A stretch of DNA of 64,000 bases. Source: Natranaerofaba carboxydovora. Lineage in GTDB: Bacteria > Bacillota > Natranaerobiia > Natranaerobiales > Natranaerofabaceae. The DNA lies in contig NZ_CP054394.1 in assembly GCF_022539405.1 (NCBI RefSeq), positions 64,501-128,500 of the forward strand. Direction: 5' to 3'. The notes beneath the pieces were generated by a model, which saw only the letters and a list, made by a program, of their open reading frames with translations, did no database searches and was not told the origin of the DNA. Below, one piece after another: positions 53,586 to 63,079 of this stretch; position 1 is the first letter of the stretch, and each line of letters starts with the position of its first letter. A program made the translations under genes and the position numbers.

Positions 53586-54032
53586 ATGGTTGCTGATAGG
53601 TCTTATACATCAATTAATATTGGAGATAAAGAAAGTTTTAGTAAAACAATAAGCGAAAGTGACATATATAATTTTGCAGGAGTTACAGGGGACTTTAATC
53701 CTTTACATGTTGATAAAGAATACGCCAAAAATACCAGGTTTAATGACAGGATATCTCATGGGATGCTTTCTGCATCCCTAATATCTACGGTAATTGGAAC
53801 AAAACTACCTGGAGCAAATACAATATATTTGTCCCAGGATGTAAAATTTGTTGCGCCTGTCTATATAGGTGACACCCTTACTGCTGAAGTAGAAGTTACA
53901 GAAAAAAGAGATGATAAACAGATAATTGACCTAAAAACAGTTATATATAATCAAGAGGGTACTATAGTAGTTGATGGTACGGCGAAAGTTATGAAGATGA
54001 AAGAGAAAGTTGTAAAAATGACTAGTCAATAA
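53586..54032 (+). CDS. phaJ: MaoC-like (R)-enoyl-CoA hydratase
   Basis: 148 aa from the ATG at 53586 (AAAGGTGTG upstream). Hotdog fold with the hydratase 2 motif FAGVTGDFNPLHVDKEYAKN (Asp/His pair) and RISHGMLSASLIS. Such PhaJ enzymes convert enoyl-CoA to (R)-3-hydroxyacyl-CoA and feed PHA synthase from fatty acid oxidation. Sits between the ThiF-like gene and an SDR. Confidence 0.88.
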   Translation: MVADRSYTSINIGDKESFSKTISESDIYNFAGVTGDFNPLHVDKEYAKNTRFNDRISHGMLSASLISTVIGTKLPGANTIYLSQDVKFVAPVYIGDTLTAEVEVTEKRDDKQIIDLKTVIYNQEGTIVVDGTAKVMKMKEKVVKMTSQ

Positions 54033-54060
54033 TTACTATTTTTGGGGAGGAAAATATTAT

Positions 54061-54801
54061 ATGAAACTTAAAGATAAAGTGGCAATTATTACAGGTGGTG
54101 GAAGTGGTATTGGCAAAGAGACTGCATTATTATTCGCCAAAGAAGGAGCCAAAATTGTTATAGCAGATTATGAAGAAGAGGCTTCACGACAGACATTAAA
54201 TGAGATAGTTGATAATGGCAGCAGCGCAATTTTTGTAAAAACAGATGTGAAAGAAATTGAAGAAGTAGAAAAAATGATAGAAAAGACCTTGGAGGAATAT
54301 GGCGAGGTAGATATCCTTGTTAATAATGCCGGAATTACCAGGGATGGACTACTTAAAGACATCTCTAATGAACAGTGGAATAAAGTGCTAGAGATAAATC
54401 TTACCGGAGTTTTTAATTGTACCAAAACTGTTTCACAGGTAATGACAGAAAAGGAAAGTGGCGTGATTATTAATGTTTCCTCAGTAGTAGGGATATATGG
54501 TAATGTTGGCCAAACAAATTATGCTGCTACTAAGAGTGGTGTGATAGGTATGACTAAAACATGGGCAAAAGAGCTTGGCAAAAAAGGTGTCAGAGTAAAT
54601 GCAGTTGCTCCTGGTTTTATAAAAACAAACATGACGGCTAAAGTACCAGAAAAAATATTAAATAAGATGGAGCAAAATGTGCCCCTTGGAAGACTTGGAG
54701 AACCTATAGATGTAGCTAAAGTATATTTGTTTTTGGCATCCGATGAAGCGGATTATATCAATGGTGCAGTTATTGAAGTTACAGGAGGACTAACTTTATA
54801 A
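54061..54801 (+). CDS. FabG/PhaB-type SDR reductase
   Basis: 246 aa. TGGGSGIGKE (cofactor loop), LVNNAGITRDG, INVSSVVGIYGN, YAATKSGVIGM (Tyr-x3-Lys), VAPGFIKTNM. Same family as the reductase at 50838 but a distinct protein without its N-terminal extension. Probably a second acetoacetyl-CoA/3-ketoacyl-CoA reductase. ATG after GGGGAGG, 28 bp behind the phaJ-like gene. Confidence 0.9.
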   Translation: MKLKDKVAIITGGGSGIGKETALLFAKEGAKIVIADYEEEASRQTLNEIVDNGSSAIFVKTDVKEIEEVEKMIEKTLEEYGEVDILVNNAGITRDGLLKDISNEQWNKVLEINLTGVFNCTKTVSQVMTEKESGVIINVSSVVGIYGNVGQTNYAATKSGVIGMTKTWAKELGKKGVRVNAVAPGFIKTNMTAKVPEKILNKMEQNVPLGRLGEPIDVAKVYLFLASDEADYINGAVIEVTGGLTL

Positions 54802-54887
54802 TATTATTGGAGAAAGGTAGCTAGCAGTAATGTAATAAAATACATTTATTTACTAAAAATATAACTTCAAGAAAAGAGGTGATAGGG

Positions 54888-56048
54888 ATGATGGAGATTC
54901 TTGATCAAAAAACTTTGGAAAATTTGATCAAAAAGAGGGGGGAAGGGCCCTGTGTATCTATTTATATGCCTACTGTAAGGGCTGGTGATGTTAGTCAAAA
55001 CCCAATAATGTTCAAAAATTTAATTTCAAAAGCTGAGGAAAAGTTAAAAGACAAAAACTTACGGACACCTGAAATCAAAAAGCTATTGGAGCCTGCTGAG
55101 AAGTTAGCTGATGACAGTGTTTTTTGGAATAATCAAAGTGAGGGCCTTGTGTTATTTCTCTCTGATGAATTTTTTGAGTATTACAGGATGCCAATAAAAT
55201 TTGATGAGACTGTAGTGGTTACTGATTCCTTTCACTTAAAACCAATTATTCCTGTGCTGGTTGAAGATGAACAGTTTTATGTTCTTGCACTGAGCCAAAA
55301 AGATGCCAGACTTTTACGTGGGACCAGGGACTTTGTAGAAGAGATGGACCTTAGTGATGTAATCAAAAGATTTGAGGATAAGTTTGGGGAAGAGCTACCC
55401 GAACAATACTTACAATTTCATACAAGGGCGCCCAAAAAAGGAGAGACCAGGGCGGCAGTATATTTTGGGCACGGTGGAGATATTAGTAGTATTAAGAAGG
55501 AAAGGTTGATGCATTACTTCAGATTTTTGGATAACGAACTTTATTCCATGTTATATCATGATGGTTCTCCATTAATACTAGCGTGTGTAGACTCTTTATC
55601 ACCTCTTTATAGGGAAGCTAACAATTATCCGAATTTAATTGATGATAGGATTAAAGGCAATCCAGAAAAAATAAGCAACGGAGAACTGCATAAAAAAGCC
55701 TGGGAGATAATAAACCCTATTTTCAAACAAAAAAGAGAAAAACAAAAAAATCGCTATGATGAACTAAAGGGAACAGGAAAAACTTCAAATGAAATTAGAG
55801 AGGTGTTGCCAGCTTCCTTTCAGGGTAGAGTTGAGACACTTTTTGTTCCCTTAGGAGTTAAAGTTTGGGGCAAATATAATTTGGAAAATGATAGTTTAGA
55901 AGTTAGAGATAGTGAGCCCATGCCTAATGATGAAGATTTATTTGACCTGGCTGCTGTTGAGACTTACTTAAATAATGGAAATGTTTACGCTGTGAATAGA
56001 GATGAGATGCCCCAAAAGGATAAGATTGCAGCGATATATCGATATTAG
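54888..56048 (+). CDS. baeRF-family protein (eRF1-like)
   Basis: 386 aa from the ATG at 54888 (AGAGGTGAT upstream). The N-terminus GPCVSIYMPTVRAGDVSQNP and the C-terminal part (SFQGRVETLFVPLGVKVWG) match the bacterial archaeo-eukaryotic release-factor-like families (baeRF). The middle domain has FYVLALSQKDARLLRGTRDF, the family's conserved block. Family members are unstudied and are proposed to act on ribosomes. It follows the PHA genes by about 85 bp with its own leader. Confidence 0.78.
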   Translation: MMEILDQKTLENLIKKRGEGPCVSIYMPTVRAGDVSQNPIMFKNLISKAEEKLKDKNLRTPEIKKLLEPAEKLADDSVFWNNQSEGLVLFLSDEFFEYYRMPIKFDETVVVTDSFHLKPIIPVLVEDEQFYVLALSQKDARLLRGTRDFVEEMDLSDVIKRFEDKFGEELPEQYLQFHTRAPKKGETRAAVYFGHGGDISSIKKERLMHYFRFLDNELYSMLYHDGSPLILACVDSLSPLYREANNYPNLIDDRIKGNPEKISNGELHKKAWEIINPIFKQKREKQKNRYDELKGTGKTSNEIREVLPASFQGRVETLFVPLGVKVWGKYNLENDSLEVRDSEPMPNDEDLFDLAAVETYLNNGNVYAVNRDEMPQKDKIAAIYRY

Positions 56049-56139
56049 AAATATATAGAATTTAGACGAAAGTATGGATTTATGTAAGCCGCTGATTTAT
56101 AATACGAGATATGAATAACTAATAATGGAGGCCATTTTG

Positions 56140-57048
56140 ATGACAAATAAGACTAAGCTCATATTACTTTTGTCAGTTTTTGCTGCATTAATTCTAGCCT
56201 GGAATGTAGTAATAGAAGATAACTATCACTTACTTATATCAGAGGAAGAAGATAAAGAAAAAGAGGAAAAAAATATCGAAAAAGTTGACCCAGTAGATAA
56301 AAACGACGAAAACGAAGATGGTGAAAAAGAAGATGATGAAATAGAAGATGAACTAGACAATGAAGAAGAAAAAGACACACACAAGGATGAAGCTAAAGAA
56401 GATAAAGCAGATGAAAAGAAAGAAGAAAAAGATCAAGATGTAAGTTCATATGATTCTAAATATGAAAGAGAAGAACTTATAGAAAAACTAGAACACCATG
56501 AATCCCCCGTTGAAGGGGCTAGTATAACCAGGCGTGAAAGCCAACTGCCAGGTGCACCGCGAGAATACAGGAATGGAATACACGAAGGGGTGGACTACTA
56601 TCACGGCTTTGTTGATGTTCCAATTGAAATGGGGACCCCTGTACTTGCTTCGGCAGATGGTAAAGTTATAAGAGCAGATCATGATTATCAAGAACTTACT
56701 AAAGAAGAGCGTGAAGAGATACTAAATGAAGCTAGAGCTGCTGAGATTACACCTGAGGAGATTTTGGACAAACTAAGAGGGAAACAAGTTTGGATAGAAC
56801 ATGAAGATGGTATTGTTACAAGATACGTTCACCTTGACTCTATCCCTGAGGATATAGAAGAAGGTGTTGAGGTCTTGCAAGGTGAGCATATTGGAGGAGT
56901 AGGTAATAGTGGTACAAGCCACGGAGCAGAAGGGACAAACGGTGGAGCGCACCTTCATTATGAGATATGGATAACTGATGATTACTTTCTCGGTAAGGAT
57001 ATGGAACCGATGGAAGCGAGAAATATTTTGGTAGAAATCTTTCAATAA
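56140..57048 (+). CDS. M23 (LytM-type) peptidase, membrane-anchored
   Basis: 302 aa from the ATG at 56140 (ATGGAGGCC upstream). A signal anchor (LILLLSVFAALILAWNVVI) precedes about 80 residues of almost pure Asp/Glu/Lys/Asn linker. The C-terminal half is a LytM/M23 domain with NGIHEGVDYYHG (His and Asp ligands) and GGAHLHYEIW (H-x-H). It would cleave peptidoglycan peptide bridges or, as in SpoIIQ, act as a scaffold. Both zinc motifs look intact. Confidence 0.86.
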   Translation: MTNKTKLILLLSVFAALILAWNVVIEDNYHLLISEEEDKEKEEKNIEKVDPVDKNDENEDGEKEDDEIEDELDNEEEKDTHKDEAKEDKADEKKEEKDQDVSSYDSKYEREELIEKLEHHESPVEGASITRRESQLPGAPREYRNGIHEGVDYYHGFVDVPIEMGTPVLASADGKVIRADHDYQELTKEEREEILNEARAAEITPEEILDKLRGKQVWIEHEDGIVTRYVHLDSIPEDIEEGVEVLQGEHIGGVGNSGTSHGAEGTNGGAHLHYEIWITDDYFLGKDMEPMEARNILVEIFQ

Positions 57049-57099
57049 TATTTTTCGATAATAATGAAGAAATAATGAAAAATTGGGGACTATAAAGGT

Positions 57100-57852
57100 A
57101 TGGATTTTCATGATTACTTGGCTAAATATTACGGCGAACTGTTTAACCCGAGCAAAGACAAAATCGATCTAATAGCAAGATATTTTTCAAACATACCAGG
57201 TAATAAAGTTTTGGATATTGGTTGTGGTACAGGTGAGTATATTGAAGGTCTATTAGCTCGTGGATTTGATGTTTACGGAATTGATTTTAGCTACAAGATG
57301 GTTGATATTGCTAGATCAAAAGTAACGGGAGATAAAAAAGATTGTATAAAGGTAGGTGACATGAAACAGCCCTATCCTTTTAATTTGAACCTTTATTTTG
57401 ATGGGATATATTCTATAGGGAATACACTAGTACATTTAGATGATTTGGATCAGGTGAACGCTACTATTGGATTAGCTTATAGTAGACTAAATAAAGACGG
57501 TAAACTTCTTATTCAGATTATTAATTATGATCAGCCGGAGGTTTTGTACAAAAAATTCCCAGTACTCGAGGCTGAAGAAGGACTGGTTAAGTTTTATAGA
57601 AGCTATGAACCAGCTGATAACCCAAAAGATGTTTACAAAGTTTTATTTAAAACAAAACTAGAACTCACAGAAAAAGAAAGAAATGACAAAAAAGTTTTAG
57701 AAGATACTAATAAACTGTTAATGTTAAAAAGAGGCGAACTAGAAAATATTTTAGAAGAAGTTGGATTTAGGGATATAAAATTTTATGGTGATTTTGATTT
57801 TAATACATGGAGTAAAACTTCGAACAATACAATAGCACTAGCAACTAAGTAA
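57100..57852 (+). CDS. SAM-dependent methyltransferase
   Basis: 250 aa, class I fold: KVLDIGCGTGEYIEGLLARG (motif I), VYGIDFSYKMVDIAR (motif II) and GIYSIGNTLVHLDD. Substrate unknown; the sequence lacks the motifs of ubiquinone or rRNA methylases. ATG after a weak GGGGAC site. A terminator lies 2 bp after the stop and a group II intron starts behind it. Confidence 0.85.
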   Translation: MDFHDYLAKYYGELFNPSKDKIDLIARYFSNIPGNKVLDIGCGTGEYIEGLLARGFDVYGIDFSYKMVDIARSKVTGDKKDCIKVGDMKQPYPFNLNLYFDGIYSIGNTLVHLDDLDQVNATIGLAYSRLNKDGKLLIQIINYDQPEVLYKKFPVLEAEEGLVKFYRSYEPADNPKDVYKVLFKTKLELTEKERNDKKVLEDTNKLLMLKRGELENILEEVGFRDIKFYGDFDFNTWSKTSNNTIALATK

Positions 57853-57853
57853 A

Positions 57854-57888
57854 AACTGCCCTGTAGCAAAATAGGGCAGTTTTTACTT
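57854..57888 (+). terminator. Intrinsic terminator (group II intron insertion site)
   Basis: AAACTGCCCT / AGGGCAGTTT stem then TTTACTTTTTATT. The group II intron begins directly after it, at 57895. Confidence 0.92.
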
Positions 57889-57894
57889 TTTATT

Positions 57895-59809
57895 GTGCGC
57901 CATGCATGGCGATTAGCTAGGTGGTGCAAGTCCACTATGGGGGTTTGTAGTTACCAACCATTAGCCAAGAGCAAGGGTGCCCACCGTGAGGTGGGATCTG
58001 AAGGAAGCTTAAGGCAAAATTCCGACCCAAGGCACACGAACATCATCAGGCACAAGGTATGGGATGAGTTTGCAATACAAAACGAAGTCCAATTAACTAC
58101 ACGGACATACCAGTGTAAATGATGTGGGTACATGGAATGAAAGTTAATCGTCTTACCGTGGGAGGTCTCATGGACGTGGTAAGATGAATTTCGAGCCACG
58201 GTTGAAATAAGATTTGTCATGAGAAGTCAGCAGATACCATAGTACTTGATGAGGTCGACATCATCAAGGAAGGGTTGAACCTAGGAGGAGATCAGTAAAT
58301 GACTGTTACCAACAAAGGAGCGAAGTGCCGCCAACTTCTGACAGGCGAAAGCTGTAAAGAAGGCTCACCGCAGAAGAATAGTGCGGAACACGAAGGATAT
58401 GCGGGAGTGCACAGTCCTTTAAGGATAACTGAAAACAACATCTCCAATGCAAACTTGTCGAAGGAGAATTTGCTAGAGGAAATTTTGGATAGAGACAACA
58501 TGAATAAAGCATTCAAGAAAATAAAATCCAACAAAGGCTCTCACGGGACTGATGGGATGAAAGTAGATGAACTTCTACAATATCTCAAAGAAAACGGAGA
58601 CCACCTCAGGCAAAGAATCCTGGACGGTAAATACCGTCCTAATCCCGTCAGAAGGGTAGAGATACCCAAAGAAGATGGGAAGAAAAGAAAATTAGGCATA
58701 CCTACAGTGGTAGACAGGGTAATCCAACAAGCAATAGCCCAAGTACTATCTCCAATATATGAGGAGCAATTCTCAGATAGCAGCTATGGCTTTCGTCCTG
58801 GACGCAGTACTCACGATGCAATTAAGAAAAGTCAACAAAACATAAATGAAGGATACAAATATGTAGTAGATATGGACTTGGAGAAATACTTTGACACAGT
58901 AAACCAGAGCAAATTGATAGAAGTACTATCTAGGACAATAAAAGATGGTCGAGTAATATCTCTTATCAACAAATATCTAAGAGCAGGAGTAATGATAAAG
59001 CATAGCTTTGAAGAAACAGAAGTCGGTGTACCACAAGGCGGACCGCTTAGTCCTATTCTTAGTAATATAATGCTTCACGAACTAGACAAAGAACTTGAGA
59101 AAAGGGGGCACAGATTCGTCCGCTATGCGGACGACCTGCTAATCTTTTGCAAAAGTAAAAGAAGTGCCAGACGCACCTTGAAGAACATACTACCCTTCAT
59201 CGAAAATAAGCTATTTCTCAAAGTAAACAAAGATAAAACTGTAGTTGCCTATGTAGGAAAGGTAAGATTTCTTGGGTTTGGCTTTTACAGACATAAAGGA
59301 AAAGCCAGATTAAGAGTTCATCTTAAATCAGTTGCAAAGATGAGAACTAGAATAAAAGAACTCACATCTAGAAGTTATGGAATAAGCAACGAAGCCAGAG
59401 CAAAGAAACTTAGCCGATACATTATGGGTTGGGTTAATTACTTTAAACTAGCTGATATGAAGAACATGTTAATAAATACTGATAGATGGATGAGAAGGCG
59501 TATTCGCATGATTTACTGGAAACAATGGAAGAGAGTGAGAACAAAATTTAAAATGCTCAAATCCCTTGGAGCCAGTAAATATAAGGCATGGGAATACGCA
59601 AACACAAGAAAAGGCTACTGGAGAATCTCCAATAGCCCTGTCTTATCCAAATCCCTTGGAAATGATGTAATCAAAGGATTTGGTTTCCTATTCTTTTCGG
59701 AATATTATCGACAAGTTAAAGCGTAAACTAGGAACCGCCGTGTACCGAACGGTTTGCTCGGTGGTGTGAGAGGTCGGTAGATAAAATAATTATCTACCTC
59801 CTACTCGAT
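57895..59809 (+). mobile_element. Group II intron with maturase
   Basis: About 1.9 kb. The 5' end is GTGCGCC, the group II consensus. The 3' end carries domain V as ACCGCCG / CGGTGGT with an inner ACC-GAAC-GGT hairpin (about 59733-59765), then domain VI (TAGATAA / TTATCTA, about 59778-59797), ending CTACTCGAT. Location right after a rho-independent terminator fits bacterial class C introns, which choose terminator hairpins as targets. The 3' boundary is estimated to a few bases. Confidence 0.88.
58299..59726 (+). CDS. ltrA: Group II intron reverse transcriptase/maturase
   Basis: 475 aa, ATG after AGGAGGAGATC. RT domains: SYGFRPGRSTHDAI, VVDMDLEKYFDTVNQ, VPQGGPLSPILSNIML and FVRYADDLLIF (YADD active site). 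Maturase/X domain: SRYIMGWVNYFKLADMKNML type (here KLSRYIMGWVNYF), then a basic C-terminus. No HNH endonuclease domain at the C-terminal end, as in class C. Frame intact, so the intron may be mobile. Confidence 0.93.
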   Translation: MTVTNKGAKCRQLLTGESCKEGSPQKNSAEHEGYAGVHSPLRITENNISNANLSKENLLEEILDRDNMNKAFKKIKSNKGSHGTDGMKVDELLQYLKENGDHLRQRILDGKYRPNPVRRVEIPKEDGKKRKLGIPTVVDRVIQQAIAQVLSPIYEEQFSDSSYGFRPGRSTHDAIKKSQQNINEGYKYVVDMDLEKYFDTVNQSKLIEVLSRTIKDGRVISLINKYLRAGVMIKHSFEETEVGVPQGGPLSPILSNIMLHELDKELEKRGHRFVRYADDLLIFCKSKRSARRTLKNILPFIENKLFLKVNKDKTVVAYVGKVRFLGFGFYRHKGKARLRVHLKSVAKMRTRIKELTSRSYGISNEARAKKLSRYIMGWVNYFKLADMKNMLINTDRWMRRRIRMIYWKQWKRVRTKFKMLKSLGASKYKAWEYANTRKGYWRISNSPVLSKSLGNDVIKGFGFLFFSEYYRQVKA

Positions 59810-59816
59810 TTAGTTT

Positions 59817-59996
59817 TTATGATTTTAGGTCTTTATTTATCACCGGCCTAAAATTATCAAGCACACCGAGTGCTACGTGTGCAAGACCAAAACCTGTTAT
59901 TACAGATCCTGTCCTTCCACCAATTAATGCACCAATTCCTGTAACTGCTGCGCCTATCCCGGCTATCCAGATTCCAGTAGAAGTTTTCAGCTGCAT
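59817..59996 (-). CDS. Small Gly-rich membrane protein
   Basis: 59 aa from the ATG at 59996 (AGGAGGTG eight bases upstream). Two hydrophobic Gly-rich segments (WIAGIGAAVTGIGALIGG; ITGFGLAHVALGVL) form a glycine-zipper-like hairpin; the tail is charged. I do not recognise the family. Alone between the intron and arcC. Function not assigned. Confidence 0.6.
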   Translation of the reverse strand: MQLKTSTGIWIAGIGAAVTGIGALIGGRTGSVITGFGLAHVALGVLDNFRPVINKDLKS

Positions 59997-60123
59997 TTTC
60001 TTCACCTCCTAAGTTTTAGTGTATCGCTGGTAACCTATACTTATGATTTGATTTTAGTAGCTTTTGGATACACTAAATAGAAAATTGAATTTATATTTAA
60101 TTTTCCAAGGAGGTAATTTATAT

Positions 60124-61083
60124 ATGAAACTGGCAATTGCTCTCGGAGGAAATGCACTGATTAGAGACAAGGAAGGAAATTCTTATGGTAAGCAGCTAAA
60201 TAATATTTGGCTGGCAGTTACACAGTTGGCAGATTTGATCGATAAAGGCTACGATATAATCTTGACTCATGGTAATGGGCCGCAAGTAGGTGATCTAGTG
60301 ATGCAGAATGAAATCTCTAAAGACCGGGTCCCAGAGATGCCCCTTGATGTTTGCGTTGGAATGACGCAAGGACAGATTGGTTATATGCTTCAGCAGCAAT
60401 TAATTAACGAATTAAATAAGAGAAAAATTAAAAGAAATGTAGTTAGTCTTGTGACACAAACAGTAGTAGATAAAGATGATCCATTATTTAAAAAAGCTAC
60501 AAAGCCTATAGGCCCTTTCTTTTCAAAAAGTGAAGCTTATAAATTCATGAGAGAAAAAGGGGAGACTTTGGTTGAGGATTCTGGCAAAGGATGGCGAAAG
60601 GTTGTGCCCTCACCTGAACCAATTGACATAATTGAAAAGGAAACTATCAAAAAATTGTTTGAGCAGCTGTATATAGTAATAGCCAATGGAGGAGGAGGTA
60701 TACCGGTAATTAAAAAAAATGGTGAATATAAAGGTGTAGAAGCTGTGATTGATAAAGATCTGTCCGGAGCTTTGATAGCCGAGATTATAGGAGCGGATTT
60801 GTTCTTGGTACTAACTAATGTAGCCTCTGTATCAATCAATTATGGTAGGTCCAATGAAAGAAAATTAGACGATGTTGATGTAGAGGAATTAAAATATTTT
60901 GAGCAAAAAGGCCACTTTGGTCAGGGTAGTATGGCTCCTAAAGTGAATGCGGCTATTAATTATGTTGAAAATACGGGTAAAAAAGCGATAATCTCATCTT
61001 TAGATGATGTATATTCGGCTCTTCAAGGTAAAACAGGAACCCATGTGAGACTTAGAAAAAAGGTGCCAGAAAGAATAAGATGA
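60124..61083 (+). CDS. arcC: Carbamate kinase
   Basis: 319 aa from the ATG at 60124 (AAGGAGG upstream; an earlier frame extension has no site). Amino acid kinase fold: LAIALGGNAL, THGNGPQVGDLVMQNE, CVGMTQGQIGYML, VIANGGGGIPVI, VIDKDLSGALIAEIIGADLF, FGQGSMAPKVNAAI. It makes ATP and carbamate from carbamoyl phosphate in arginine or purine catabolism. No arcA or arcB next to it. Confidence 0.94.
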   Translation: MKLAIALGGNALIRDKEGNSYGKQLNNIWLAVTQLADLIDKGYDIILTHGNGPQVGDLVMQNEISKDRVPEMPLDVCVGMTQGQIGYMLQQQLINELNKRKIKRNVVSLVTQTVVDKDDPLFKKATKPIGPFFSKSEAYKFMREKGETLVEDSGKGWRKVVPSPEPIDIIEKETIKKLFEQLYIVIANGGGGIPVIKKNGEYKGVEAVIDKDLSGALIAEIIGADLFLVLTNVASVSINYGRSNERKLDDVDVEELKYFEQKGHFGQGSMAPKVNAAINYVENTGKKAIISSLDDVYSALQGKTGTHVRLRKKVPERIR

Positions 61084-61207
61084 TAGGAAATAAAATGATG
61101 ATTTTATAACTAAATGAATTTAATAATAACTTTTTGCTTGTGTAGCCGTCTGTATTTATAGAAAAGTGTGCCAAGTAAAATTTGAGATTTGGGGAGGCTG
61201 GCTTTTT

Positions 61208-62053
61208 ATGAAAAAGATTTTGTTAATTAGTATTATGGCTGTTTTAATACTTTTTAGTTCAGTATTTGTTTTGGGAGGATGTGAGGAAGATTTAGAAGAC
61301 AACAAAACAGAGGACGAGATAAACAATGAGAATGATGAAGAGAACGGTGAGAAAGATGAAAAAGAGAAAGGAAATGGTGCCAAAAACAAAGACAGTAAAG
61401 AAAATGGTAAAAGTGAAGGAAGTGACGAAGATAAAGAAAGTGATAGAGGAAAAATTGAATTTGAAAGTTCTGAAGAACTTGTAGAAGAAAACATGGATAG
61501 AATTATAGAGGCTCTAGAAGAGAATTGGGAAGTTAAAGGAGGAAAAGATCTTAGCTATCCTGAGGATATTGAAATAGACCCTGATGATTTTGATGAAATT
61601 TCATCTACATTTATTTCCCCTGATGAAAATTATGTAGGTTTTGTCCTGCTTGGTCCTTATCATGTTTTGACGGATAGTTCAGCTGCAGGCTTGATTGATC
61701 TAAGAACTGATGAGATAATAATAACAAACATTTTTAACTGGCAGTTAGCTATGGATGAGCCACTTTTTGATAATGAGGTTAATTATTTTGCTTATACTGT
61801 TGTTGAAGCCTCTAGTGCAGGGAGTCTTCATATTGATAGCATTAAAGAAGAAAAAAATATAAAAACAATCGATAGAGAAAAACTAGATGTGGATGAAGAA
61901 TTGATAGCTTTTGCTAATTTGGAATGGAATGACGATAATGAGCTGTTGTTTTCGACTTATGATGTCGACTATCAGTTAGATGATATTAAGAAGGAAGACA
62001 GTATGATGGAGTGGAAGTATAACCCAGAAGAAGATGAAGTCAAAAAACGTTAA
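61208..62053 (+). CDS. Acidic lipoprotein
   Basis: 281 aa from the ATG at 61208 (GGGGAGGC upstream). Signal peptide with lipobox VLGGC (Cys at about 23). Some 70 residues of Glu/Asp/Lys/Asn spacer follow, as in the M23 protein. The folded part (about 95 to end) begins FISPDENYVGFVLLGPYHVL and has strands like a TolB/WD-like fragment. Exposed on the cell surface; function unknown. Confidence 0.7.
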   Translation: MKKILLISIMAVLILFSSVFVLGGCEEDLEDNKTEDEINNENDEENGEKDEKEKGNGAKNKDSKENGKSEGSDEDKESDRGKIEFESSEELVEENMDRIIEALEENWEVKGGKDLSYPEDIEIDPDDFDEISSTFISPDENYVGFVLLGPYHVLTDSSAAGLIDLRTDEIIITNIFNWQLAMDEPLFDNEVNYFAYTVVEASSAGSLHIDSIKEEKNIKTIDREKLDVDEELIAFANLEWNDDNELLFSTYDVDYQLDDIKKEDSMMEWKYNPEEDEVKKR

Positions 62054-62107
62054 GTCTGAGACATAAAAAAGCTTATTTAGTAATAGTTTTGAAAGGAGAA
62101 AGAAACT

Positions 62108-62938
62108 TTGCAAAAAGATTCCTTGAAAGCTAAAGTTACAATATTAGAAGAAGTACTACACAGTTTGAATAATTTTGTGCTGGCTTTTTCTGGGGGAGTT
62201 GATAGTAGTTTACTAGCTGTAATGGCAAAAGAGGTACTTGGTAGGGAGAATTTTTTGGCGGTTACTGCAGCTGCACCAATCTTCCCTCAGTTTGAGATTA
62301 ATGAGGCAAAAGAATTTGCTGAAATCATTGGTATAAAACACCAATTTGTATACCCTAAAATCCTTGAAAAAGCTAGTTTTGTAGAAAATCCTCCAAATAG
62401 ATGCTACTATTGCAAAAAAGTTATTGCAGAAGAGCTGTTAAAAATTGCAGCAGAAGAGGGGTATAATCATGTTGTTGATGGCACAAATGCAGAAGATGCT
62501 GCAAGTGATTTTAGACCGGGGATAAAAGCTGCAAAAGAATTAAAAATAAAGAGCCCCCTTAAAGATGCTGGTTTTGATAAAGAAGATATTAGACAGTTAT
62601 CTAAGGAAAAAGGAATTGTCAACTGGGATAAGCCATCAAATGCCTGTCTTGCTTCTAGGGTTCCTTACGGTTCAATAATAACCAGTGAAAAATTATTAAA
62701 AATTGAAAAAGCCGAGGATGTTTTAAGAAATCTAGGTACCTTTCAGGTTAGAGTTAGGCATCATGATAATATAGCTCGGATTGAAGTTTCTAGGGAAAAC
62801 TTTGAAACAATTTTAGAAAACAGTAATAAAATAACTGTTGAATTTAAAAAATTAAACTTTAAATATGTAACACTAGACTTAGAAGGTTATAAAACAGGAA
62901 GTCTCAACACAGAGGTAAAAAATGACAGTGAAAAATGA
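62108..62938 (+). CDS. larE: LarE, sacrificial sulfur transferase
   Basis: 276 aa, TTG start (AAAGGAGAAAG upstream). PP-loop VLAFSGGVDSSLLAVMAKE, then NRCYYCKK and SNACLASRVPYG, the LarE hallmarks. LarE supplies sulfur to the nickel-pincer cofactor of lactate racemase; some LarE types use a single sacrificial Cys and others use three Cys to hold a Fe-S cluster. The CxxC plus a third Cys seen here fits the latter by motif. No larA, larB or larC lies in the window. Confidence 0.9.
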   Translation: MQKDSLKAKVTILEEVLHSLNNFVLAFSGGVDSSLLAVMAKEVLGRENFLAVTAAAPIFPQFEINEAKEFAEIIGIKHQFVYPKILEKASFVENPPNRCYYCKKVIAEELLKIAAEEGYNHVVDGTNAEDAASDFRPGIKAAKELKIKSPLKDAGFDKEDIRQLSKEKGIVNWDKPSNACLASRVPYGSIITSEKLLKIEKAEDVLRNLGTFQVRVRHHDNIARIEVSRENFETILENSNKITVEFKKLNFKYVTLDLEGYKTGSLNTEVKNDSEK

Positions 62939-63079
62939 ATTAATTAGCTCTTTTTTCAGAAGGAAATCAGATTTTTTGACAGAACTATAATATTACATCA
63001 AGATTGGATTGCTCATTATATTCTTAATATTTTTAAAAATATTATTTGAATTAAGGTTAGTTTAAGGGAGGGATCTATC

